35,928 nucleotides of DNA from an uncultured Lachnospiraceae bacterium (GTDB lineage: Bacteria > Bacillota > Clostridia > Lachnospirales > Lachnospiraceae), in NCBI GenBank assembly GCA_910578715.1, contig CAJTRL010000039.1, positions 1 through 35,928 on the forward strand, read 5' to 3'. The position numbers were made by a program, and so were the translations under genes. Shown piece by piece: positions 8,622 to 15,068 of the stretch. The stretch's first letter is position 1; the number at the start of each line of letters is the position of its first letter. The notes below the pieces were generated by a model. It was not told where the DNA came from, did not search any database, and worked only from the letters and a program-made list of their open reading frames with translations.

Positions 8622-9397
8622 ATAAGGATATATTGATTGGTTTTTTACTTCTTTTAACAATTGAAATGACAATATTTATTATTTCCTACTTTATCAAGAG
8701 AAAGGAGGGTAGGAGAGGTTGGGCAAAATGTGGCCTGGAAAGTGAAGAAAGAGACAGAAAAATCGAAATTACAGTTCGTGTCATACACCAGGAGGAAAGC
8801 GGCAATTCTGCTATTATCAAAGACAGCCGGGAACAGCTGACAGGAACAAAAGAAGAAGCATCGGACTCTAACGCATGGACGAGAATATATGGGAACGCAA
8901 GTAAGGATAAGGCGGATAAGGATAATATCGTTGGTGGAAAGAAGGAGAGCGTAAGCACAGAAACTAAAAAAGAAAGTAATGTACCGGCATCAACTGTGGC
9001 GGCAAAAGGAAATCCACTTGCTTTCCCTGCCGAGGCAAATCAGAAAATCGCGAAGAACGGGTATAGTGTGTGGGTACAGGAATCCTGGAGACGGATTGGC
9101 ATTGGAGGAGAAAGCCCTAAAGTTGGAGAGCCTGTTAAACTAAAATATGGCGATGGAGACATCAGAGTAATACCGAGACTCAATGAGGAACGGTATCTGG
9201 GTGTTCCGGTAAAAGGACGGTGGAAAGGGTGCGATTTTAAAAGGGGAGCCTATAACGAGTGCTACGAAGTTCCCCAGGGCGTTGATGAAAATTCCAGTTA
9301 TGAAATTGTTCAGATAAAGCAGCCAGCGGTATTATATCGGGAAGATGAAAATTTTATTGTCCAGACAAAAGGGATTATTCAGGTTGCAGAAGTATAA
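8618..9397 (+). CDS. Single-pass membrane protein, last gene of the tubulin/actin-like operon
   Basis: A start at ATG 8618, overlapping the previous stop as ATGA with GGGGGT seven bases upstream, gives 259 residues. An alternative ATG at 8603 lies inside the preceding gene. Residues about 4-25 (ILIGFLLLLTIEMTIFIISYF) form one membrane span followed by a basic KRKEGRR stretch, so the bulk is probably cytoplasmic. A charged low-complexity linker of about 100 residues (many Lys, Glu, Ser) leads to a compact C-terminal domain of about 110 residues containing LKYGDGDIRVIPRLN and GRWKGCDFKRGAYNECYEV. I do not recognise that domain. The operon ends at the terminator at 9468-9511. Confidence 0.75.
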   Translation: MNKDILIGFLLLLTIEMTIFIISYFIKRKEGRRGWAKCGLESEERDRKIEITVRVIHQEESGNSAIIKDSREQLTGTKEEASDSNAWTRIYGNASKDKADKDNIVGGKKESVSTETKKESNVPASTVAAKGNPLAFPAEANQKIAKNGYSVWVQESWRRIGIGGESPKVGEPVKLKYGDGDIRVIPRLNEERYLGVPVKGRWKGCDFKRGAYNECYEVPQGVDENSSYEIVQIKQPAVLYREDENFIVQTKGIIQVAEV

Positions 9398-9467
9398 TCA
9401 CTTTTTGGGACTTTTCCTGTAAATACGGATTTTACAGCATAAATTTCATAAGCGTAAGAAAGAAAAG

Positions 9468-9511
9468 ACGCATTCCAGAGACATGAAATATCTGGAATGC
9501 GTTCTTTTATT
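9468..9511 (+). terminator. Strong rho-independent terminator of the tubulin/actin-like operon
   Basis: A perfect 12-bp stem, ACGCATTCCAGA at 9468-9479 with TCTGGAATGCGT at 9491-9502, has an 11-nt loop and a T-rich tail (TCTTTTATT). Confidence 0.85.
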
Positions 9512-9552
9512 CTACAACGCTGGAACAGTTTGCGGACTGGAAATTTCCGTTT

Positions 9553-9720
9553 ATGTCGCTGCAAGTATTTCGTAATATGGATTTGATATTGAAGGAATTG
9601 AAAGTATTTAGTCTGGACACAATAAAGGAGCTGAACGAATTGATATGGAAACTTATCCGAAAAGAACCGACAGCACGGAAATCTGATTTTTATAAAAATA
9701 TTCACAACATATCAGTGTAG
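9553..9720 (+). CDS. Small ORF or gene remnant, 55 residues
   Basis: A start at ATG 9553 runs to TAG at 9718-9720. The product is Leu/Lys-rich and helical (LQVFRNMDLILKELKVFSLD, then IKELNELIWKLIRKEP). The frame stays open and protein-like for about 20 codons upstream of the ATG, back to the terminator, with no start or ribosome binding site. That suggests the tail of a lost gene rather than an intact small gene. I do not recognise a family. Apart from this ORF and the terminator, 9398-9862 holds only AT-rich sequence and short inverted repeats before the XRE gene. Confidence 0.3.
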   Translation: MSLQVFRNMDLILKELKVFSLDTIKELNELIWKLIRKEPTARKSDFYKNIHNISV

Positions 9721-9862
9721 CAACCCATATTTTATTACATTTCACGGTGTATCGCAAAACAATGTTTTGTTGTGTGATAACATTTGTGACAACATCGAAA
9801 GAATGGGGAAATGCCTGAAGACAGCGGCATTGAAGGCCGAAGCCGTCAGGCGGTGGTATGCT

Positions 9863-10210
9863 ATGAAAACGCTGAACATGATTCTGAGAGATTTGAGAGA
9901 AGACCATGATATCAAACAAGATACAATCGCAAAATATCTGGGTGTTTCTCAACAGACATATTCCAATTACGAAAACGGCCACCGTGAAATTCCGGTTACG
10001 GTTGTAAGAGAGCTGGCCAAATTCTACAAGGTCAGCACCGATTATCTGCTGCGCTCCGACACGAGCTATCTCGGCAGTCTGAATATGAACGCTTCTTACG
10101 TGGATGACATTACGATGCACGATATCGTTTTTGATATCCAGACACTGGAAGAAGCGGAACGCAAAAATCTGGTAAAATATATTCGTTTCCTGCATCAGGA
10201 TAATCAATGA
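9863..10210 (+). CDS. XRE-family transcriptional regulator (copy 1)
   Basis: This 115-residue protein has an N-terminal helix-turn-helix of Cro/C1 type: LRDLREDHDIKQDTIAKYLG, then VSQQTYSNYENGHREIPV with recognition helix QQTYSNYENG. A short helical C-terminal tail (EEAERKNLVKYIRFLHQ) follows, probably for dimerisation. ATG 9863 is chosen because GGCGGTGG lies just upstream and the HTH starts within ten residues. An upstream in-frame ATG at 9767 would add a 32-residue non-homologous extension. The next gene is a close paralogue. The pair stands directly upstream of the ATPase-methyltransferase gene and may control it. Confidence 0.85.
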   Translation: MKTLNMILRDLREDHDIKQDTIAKYLGVSQQTYSNYENGHREIPVTVVRELAKFYKVSTDYLLRSDTSYLGSLNMNASYVDDITMHDIVFDIQTLEEAERKNLVKYIRFLHQDNQ

Positions 10211-10220
10211 ATCCCTGATT

Positions 10221-10308
10221 TGTTGTAAGAGAAAAATGTTGACATGTATCTGTTGTAATAACTTGCTTGCCCTATGTTGTATGTTATTGTATTTTACAAC
10301 GGAAAAAG
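10221..10308 (+). promoter_or_regulatory. Cluster of TGTTGTA motifs between the paired XRE genes
   Basis: TGTTGTA occurs in direct orientation at 10221, 10251 and 10275, with an inverted TTACAAC at about 10303. A TTGACA hexamer lies at 10239-10244. Similar TTGTTGT and GACAAC elements sit upstream of the first XRE gene, near 9763-9796. The repetition suggests operators for the XRE regulators themselves. No confident -10 element could be placed. Confidence 0.35.
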
Positions 10309-10332
10309 TTACACGGGCAAGAGGGGATTTTT

Positions 10333-10677
10333 ATGAAACAGACACATGAACTTTTGCGGGAACTAAGGGACAAGCACCATTATTGTCAGGCATATATTGC
10401 TAAATATCTGGGAACCACACAACAGAGCTATTCCAATTACGAGCTTGGGATTCGTGAGATTCCACTGCATCATATTGTAAAACTATCACATCTTTATCAG
10501 GTCAGCGTAGACTATCTGCTCAGCATCGACGGTCCCTATATGGGCAGCACCAATCTTTCACAGGAATATCTGGAAGGCGTTTCGCTTCATCAGGTTGTAT
10601 ATGAGATTCAGAACCTGGATGAGGAAAAAAGAAAGAGCCTGACGGATTTCGTGCGTTTTCTGAACAGCCAGGATTAA
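10333..10677 (+). CDS. XRE-family transcriptional regulator (copy 2)
   Basis: This 114-residue paralogue of the preceding regulator shares the layout LLRELRDKHHYCQAYIAKYLG, then TTQQSYSNYELGIREIP, with a YLLSIDGPYMG segment and a helical tail DEEKRKSLTDFVRFL. ATG 10333 follows AAGAGGGGA. An in-frame upstream ATG at 10267 lies in the TGTTGTA operator region and is unlikely to be used. Tandem paralogues of this size can form mutually antagonistic or heterodimeric switches; whether these do is inference. The intergenic region contains shared TGTTGTA motifs. Confidence 0.85.
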   Translation: MKQTHELLRELRDKHHYCQAYIAKYLGTTQQSYSNYELGIREIPLHHIVKLSHLYQVSVDYLLSIDGPYMGSTNLSQEYLEGVSLHQVVYEIQNLDEEKRKSLTDFVRFLNSQD

Positions 10678-10766
10678 ATCTGTATATTTTCCGATGGATT
10701 ATTCAATGGGAGTTTTCCCCAATTAAATTTTTCTGGTTTCGGCAAAAATTGCAGACTTTTGAGTAA

Positions 10767-10803
10767 AAATAGCAAAAAAAGTCGCTATTTGCCATGATAA
10801 AAT
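10767..10803 (+). promoter_or_regulatory. Inverted repeat with extended -10 promoter upstream of the ATPase-methyltransferase gene
   Basis: A 7-bp inverted repeat, AAATAGC at 10767-10773 with GCTATTT at 10784-10790, is followed by TGaTAAAAT at 10795-10803, matching an extended -10 element. No -35 is evident. The repeat would be well placed as a repressor site for one of the upstream XRE proteins. Confidence 0.35.
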
Positions 10804-10854
10804 AAAAGAAAATAGAACATGAAGCAAATGGAACTGTAAAGGGGGTTATTATCC

Positions 10855-12732
10855 ATGCAGCTGAGGGAACTGTTTTCTAAAGTCAGTGGAGATGAAATCA
10901 GAAAAACACTTAACAAAAGGAATATACAGGTACCTGATAATTATGCTTTTGACAAAGTGAATATTGTAATTGGACCGAACGGTTCAGGCAAGACCAGATT
11001 TTTAAAAACGATAAAGGAGTTAAGTGAAAAATGCGGTAAGAAGGTCATATATGGTTATTTTCCGGCTTTGTCAGACCGGAAAGTGTCGGAAAAAGAACGG
11101 AGCGGAGAACTGCCGGAGTGGACACTGTATGAGTCTTTATATGAAGAAGATGTAAGTTTTGCAGATTTTTTTAAAGAAATTGAACGGCAGAATGAAACCT
11201 TTATTCCCGCATTGCTGGTATATCAGAGTCTGCGTCAGAAGAAATTAGGAGAGAAAGCGCTGCAGATTGTCTTTGAGAGTTTTCAGATACTGACCGAAAA
11301 GGAACTGATTATACAGGAAGAACGGCTTTTTGTCAGACGGCCTGATGGCAGTCAGGAACTGCTTTCGGATGCGCTGGCGTCCTTCTCTCCGGGCGAGCTG
11401 ATGCTGTTCTATATGTCTATTTTTTTGGCGATTCAGCAAAACGGGAAAAAGAATAAGGTGATTATTCTGGACGAGCCGGAGAGCCATCTGCACCCGAAGG
11501 CTTTGCTTTCTTTTTTAAAAATGCTGAAGCAGACGGAGGATTTTCAGGAAATCTGGATTGCGACGCACAGCCTTTTTATCGTGCCGGAATTTTCCTTTGA
11601 GGAAATTACCTATCTATGCGATAGTGCGGTTCAGAAACGGACGAGCGGGCTTTATCGGAATATTCTTTCGGAAGTATTGGGGGACGAGGAAGGGAAGGTA
11701 CAAGACTTTTTCGCCTCTCTGTCTCAATGGCAGTATTGTGAGTTCCTTGCGGAGTGCTTTACCGAGCCGGCAGTCATTGATACGGTTAATGCACAGGATG
11801 AACAGGTGCGGTTATTCATTGAATGCCTGAAAGAGAACAGGCCTTACCGCATTCTGGACTGCGGCGGCGGAAGCGGGCGTCTGGGACTGAGCCTGAAAGA
11901 GGCGCAGAACGGACGGTTGAATCTGAATACGACGCGAAAGGTACCTATGAAACTAAGCGCGGCGAGGAATTGGCATTATGATATGGATGTGAAAGCGGAC
12001 AAGAATGAGCGACTGGCCGCGAATAGGAACGTGATGCGCCCATCGCGCTCAGGTTTGACAATAGAACGAAGCGCTGACATACAGAATATTTGTTATGAGA
12101 TTTATGACAGGAAGCCGTCTTATACCGGAGAGAAGTTCAAAGTCTATAAAGACTGGAAAGAGATAGAAGCGGTAAAAAATTCGGAAAAGCGGTATGACTG
12201 CGTTGTTATGATGAATTTCCTCCATGAGGTGGAACCCAAAAAATGGGTAAAATTATTTCATGACGTGTATGGCGTATTGAAAGATGAAGGACATCTTGTA
12301 TTTGTGGAAGTGTCGGCGCTGAGTCAGGGGGAAATGCCGAATCAGTCGGGATATTTTGTGCTTGGAAAGGAAGAACTGGAAATTCTGTTTGAATGTCCGG
12401 GAGAACTGGAAGAGATACGGCATAAAGAAACGCAGAAATCCTGTTGTATTCTGATTCCGAGGAAAAAACTTACAGTGGTGAACTACATTCTGGTCAAGGA
12501 AGCAATCAGGCATTTGAGACAGCGTATGCTGGAAACTATCTGTGAAATCCGGCAAAAAGAATATACTGAAAATATGGGCGGAAGAAACGGGCGGTATTAT
12601 GCGTTCCTGACTCAACAGTTTGTGAATGTGGAGTTATTTTTGATGGCTAGAATGCCTGCTGCTGCGGGACGGGAAAAAGGAAATGTTCCGGCGGAGGAAT
12701 CCGCGCCACCCGAAGGAGAAGGAAGCAGCTGA
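10855..12732 (+). CDS. OLD/ABC-type ATPase fused to a class I SAM methyltransferase
   Basis: This 625-residue protein has two halves. The N-terminal ATPase has Walker A IVIGPNGSGKTRFL (about residues 37-50), an ABC-signature-like SPGELMLFYMS (about 179), Walker B KVIILDEPESHLHP (about 201) and a switch His in IWIATHSLFIV (about 234). This matches AAA_21/AAA_15-type ATPases of OLD-like defence proteins. The C-terminal half has SAM motif I, RILDCGGGSGRLGLSL (about 331-346), an acidic post-strand YDCVVMMNFLHEVEP (about 447) and a strand GHLVFVEVSAL, typical of class I methyltransferases. No TOPRIM nuclease is visible. GGGGGTTATT precedes ATG 10855. The methyl acceptor is unknown. There is no frameshift at the junction, so it is a genuine fusion. 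Confidence 0.8.
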   Translation: MQLRELFSKVSGDEIRKTLNKRNIQVPDNYAFDKVNIVIGPNGSGKTRFLKTIKELSEKCGKKVIYGYFPALSDRKVSEKERSGELPEWTLYESLYEEDVSFADFFKEIERQNETFIPALLVYQSLRQKKLGEKALQIVFESFQILTEKELIIQEERLFVRRPDGSQELLSDALASFSPGELMLFYMSIFLAIQQNGKKNKVIILDEPESHLHPKALLSFLKMLKQTEDFQEIWIATHSLFIVPEFSFEEITYLCDSAVQKRTSGLYRNILSEVLGDEEGKVQDFFASLSQWQYCEFLAECFTEPAVIDTVNAQDEQVRLFIECLKENRPYRILDCGGGSGRLGLSLKEAQNGRLNLNTTRKVPMKLSAARNWHYDMDVKADKNERLAANRNVMRPSRSGLTIERSADIQNICYEIYDRKPSYTGEKFKVYKDWKEIEAVKNSEKRYDCVVMMNFLHEVEPKKWVKLFHDVYGVLKDEGHLVFVEVSALSQGEMPNQSGYFVLGKEELEILFECPGELEEIRHKETQKSCCILIPRKKLTVVNYILVKEAIRHLRQRMLETICEIRQKEYTENMGGRNGRYYAFLTQQFVNVELFLMARMPAAAGREKGNVPAEESAPPEGEGSS

Positions 12733-12786
12733 AAAACTGACAGATACAATAAAAATTGTGTGTCAAAAATTCAATTTAAGATTTCG

Positions 12787-12822
12787 ATGCCAGCCCTGTA
12801 AGCGGGGGCTGGCATTTCTTTA
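12787..12822 (+). terminator. Rho-independent terminator after the ATPase-methyltransferase gene
   Basis: A 10-bp perfect stem, ATGCCAGCCC at 12787-12796 with GGGCTGGCAT at 12806-12815, a 9-nt loop and a TTCTTT tail. It lies 55 bp after the stop codon. Confidence 0.85.
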
Positions 12823-12830
12823 ATGCACAC

Positions 12831-12911
12831 GGGCGTCCAAATGAAATATATCAGCAAGCTGACGGACGCCCGGCGCACGAGTAGGGGAAGAAATCTTCCC
12901 TACTCGATTTT
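12831..12911 (+). ncRNA. Candidate structured small RNA or double-hairpin element
   Basis: Right after the terminator lie two further structures. The first is a long-range stem, GGGCGTCC at 12831-12838 with GGACGCCC at 12864-12871, enclosing a perfect mini-hairpin TCAGC-AA-GCTGA at 12851-12862. The second is a strong stem, CGAGTAGGGGAAG at 12878-12890 with CTTCCCTACTCG at 12895-12906 (one bulged G), loop AAAT, and tail ATTTT, which reads as a terminator. Two stacked hairpins ending in a terminator suggest a short independent transcript or a 3' UTR product. No promoter could be placed, so this is tentative. Confidence 0.35.
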
Positions 12912-12983
12912 AACTGACTTTTCATTATATGTGCGATAGAACATGTTGTAGATACCTCGCTGTAAATACCTCTATGAATTTCG

Positions 12984-13013
12984 TTGCAGGTTGTATATAA
13001 TAACTGCTATAAT
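12984..13013 (+). promoter_or_regulatory. Sigma-A type promoter for the 13052 membrane protein gene
   Basis: TTGCAG at 12984-12989 and a perfect TATAAT at 13008-13013 are separated by 18 bp. The start codon follows 38 bp later after GAGGAAAAGGAG. Confidence 0.7.
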
Positions 13014-13051
13014 ATCATTAACCGCTTAAACTGAGGAAAAGGAGCACCATT

Positions 13052-13630
13052 ATGAAAATGACAAAAGAACAACAGGAACAAATGAAAGCCCAGTATAAAG
13101 AATATGAAGAAATGATTTATGCGGGACATCCGGAGGTAAGGAAATTCGTAAAAATGAAAAAAAGGTGGCTCGGTTTTCTGATACTGTTCGGTCTGGCGCT
13201 TGCCATTTTGAATAATGTGATGACAACGCTGATGACGGGGAGTGGCGGCATGGCGATAGTATATACAGTTGCGGCGGCGGTTGCGGGATTCGGGGTGACG
13301 CTCATCTTTCTGCTGGCGTCCATGAGCCCAAACTGGCGATTTGCATTTTTCTTATTTCTGGCCGGAGCCGGGCGGTTCATGTCTTTATACGAGAGCGTTA
13401 CAAAGTATTATGGAATCCATTCTCCGGGAGAAATTATTAAGATGTATGCGGCGGCATTTGCGCAGCTGCCTTTTCTGACGATTCTGGAAATCCTTTCGTG
13501 GGTATACGGGCTTCTGCTCATTCTGACAGCAATAGCGCTGGCAGTTCCCGGCCGTAGCAGAGCACTGGCGATACAGTCGGAAGAGCTGGAAGGGAAATTG
13601 AAAAATCATATGATGAGCAATCGGAAATAG
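13052..13630 (+). CDS. Small multispanning membrane protein of unknown function
   Basis: This 192-residue protein has a charged N-terminus (MKMTKEQQEQMKAQYKEYEEM) and about four membrane segments: WLGFLILFGLALAILNNVM, MAIVYTVAAAVAGFGVTLIFLLA, WRFAFFLFLAGAG and FLTILEILSWVYGLLLILTAIALAV. AAAAGGAG upstream of ATG 13052 and a clear promoter at 12984-13013 support it. I do not recognise the family. The AAA ATPase gene follows 61 bp downstream and may be cotranscribed. Confidence 0.75.
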   Translation: MKMTKEQQEQMKAQYKEYEEMIYAGHPEVRKFVKMKKRWLGFLILFGLALAILNNVMTTLMTGSGGMAIVYTVAAAVAGFGVTLIFLLASMSPNWRFAFFLFLAGAGRFMSLYESVTKYYGIHSPGEIIKMYAAAFAQLPFLTILEILSWVYGLLLILTAIALAVPGRSRALAIQSEELEGKLKNHMMSNRK

Positions 13631-13691
13631 CGGAGCGGGTGTTTTGCAATTACCTTACAGCCAAAGGAGAACAAAGAAGGAGTCAGAGCCG

Positions 13692-14585
13692 ATGGTATAT
13701 CTGTCGCATTTCGAATTCCCGGACAGGGAAATAGAATACAATTTTACAATGAATCAGAAAAGGACCTGTTATGATACTTTTTATCCTTTTCTTGTTTTAT
13801 CCGAGCACCGGCTCAGGGAACTGGACTTTGAGCCGGTGACGATTCTGTATGGCGGCAACGGTTCCGGGAAGACGACGGCGTTAAATGTCATTGCGGAAAC
13901 ACTGGGTCTGGAACGGGATACACTGTATAACCGTTCTAATTTTTTTGAAGAATATACGCGTCTGTGCAGCTGCGTGGGAAGCGGAGAATCTCGCGGTAAA
14001 AAGCGCATTCCACGGATGCCGAAGGGCAGCAGAATTATCACGAGCGATGATGTTTTTGATTTTATGCTGAACTTGCGGAGCATTAATGACGGAATCGACC
14101 GGAAGAGAGAAGAATTGTTCGAGGATTATCTCGATACGAAATATTCGCAGTTTACGATGAGTTCGATGGAGGATTACGAGCAGTTAAAAAAGGTGTGTCT
14201 GGCAAGAAGCAATACGCAGTCCAAATATATCCGCCGGAATCTGATGGATAATGTCCGTGAGCACTCCAACGGGGAAAGCGCTTTTCTTTATTTTACGGAT
14301 AAAATCAAAGAAAACGGCCTCTATCTGCTGGACGAGCCGGAAAACAGCCTTTCTCCGGCCAAACAACAGGAACTTTTGAAATTCCTGGAAGACTCGGCGC
14401 GTTTTTTCGGCTGTCAGTTTATTATTGCAACGCATTCCCCTTTTCTGTTATCTATGCGGGGGGCGAAAATATATGATATGGATGAAGAAATTGTGGATGT
14501 AAAACGTTGGACGGAATTGGAAAACGTCCGGACATACTACGCTTTCTTTCAAAAATACGCGGATGAATTTGAAAGGTTTCCGTAA
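13692..14585 (+). CDS. AAA family (ABC/SMC-like) ATPase
   Basis: A start at ATG 13692, with AAGAAGGAG just upstream, gives 297 residues. An in-frame TTG at 13644 is less likely. Walker A is ILYGGNGSGKTTAL (about residues 51-64), Walker B GLYLLDEPENSLSP (about 210-223), and the switch His is in FIIATHSPFLLSM (about 243-255). The ABC-type signature between them is weak (NGESAFLYFTDKI). It is a stand-alone AAA_21/AAA_23-type ATPase without nuclease or methyltransferase. Such proteins include predicted ATPases of unknown role and defence ATPases. The C-terminus looks complete. The IS110-family element inserted downstream did not truncate it. Confidence 0.85.
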   Translation: MVYLSHFEFPDREIEYNFTMNQKRTCYDTFYPFLVLSEHRLRELDFEPVTILYGGNGSGKTTALNVIAETLGLERDTLYNRSNFFEEYTRLCSCVGSGESRGKKRIPRMPKGSRIITSDDVFDFMLNLRSINDGIDRKREELFEDYLDTKYSQFTMSSMEDYEQLKKVCLARSNTQSKYIRRNLMDNVREHSNGESAFLYFTDKIKENGLYLLDEPENSLSPAKQQELLKFLEDSARFFGCQFIIATHSPFLLSMRGAKIYDMDEEIVDVKRWTELENVRTYYAFFQKYADEFERFP

Positions 14586-15068
14586 ACCGCCATAGTTTGA
14601 AATTCCATAATTACTCTCTATACTTTCTTATATATTTTGCACAAAAAAGACTGTATTTTAGCCATCTGTACAATGGTTTATAAAGTTACAACAATGACTC
14701 TGCATCTGTTAATGGGCGAAAACTGTGTCATTTCTGGTTCAATGCACTTCGTTTTCCAGTCAGAAAGGTACACGAATCAAAACGTCATCCTTTTTATGAA
14801 GGCGAATCTGTGTCCCATTCTTCCCTATGGCGGCTAACCTCTCATGTCTAACAGGATCATCCTCCGTTCCCGGCGGGTCCTAAATTCCTTCGTCCAGCCT
14901 TCCCATAGCGGGGTGCCGCTTCTGCTCCCATCCAGGGTCTTGCCCTATAAAATATGTCTTAGCGGCTTCGCTCTGCTTTGTCACTGCCTAGAGAGCACTC
15001 CTGTAATCCAGCACCAATTGAATTCCTGGCGGACGTTTTCTGGCTCAGTTTGTGCTTTGTTATTTGGT
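14586..15068 (-). other. Non-coding 3' flank of the IS110-family transposase; possible bridge RNA region
   Basis: The 483 bases between the AAA ATPase stop and the transposase stop hold no convincing gene. Short ORFs here have no ribosome binding site. The part next to the transposase (about 14820-15068) is GC-richer and self-complementary on the minus strand, for example the segments around 14890-14935. Some IS110/IS1111-family elements encode a structured guide (bridge) RNA in their right end. This segment is the natural place to look for one here. The ATPase-proximal part (14586-14800) is AT-rich and may be host flank. Confidence 0.3.

Noticed and set aside
10855..12732. Two separate genes joined by a missed stop or frameshift
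   Set aside because: The reading frame is continuous through the junction with no second ribosome binding site or start before the methyltransferase part, so a true fusion fits better.
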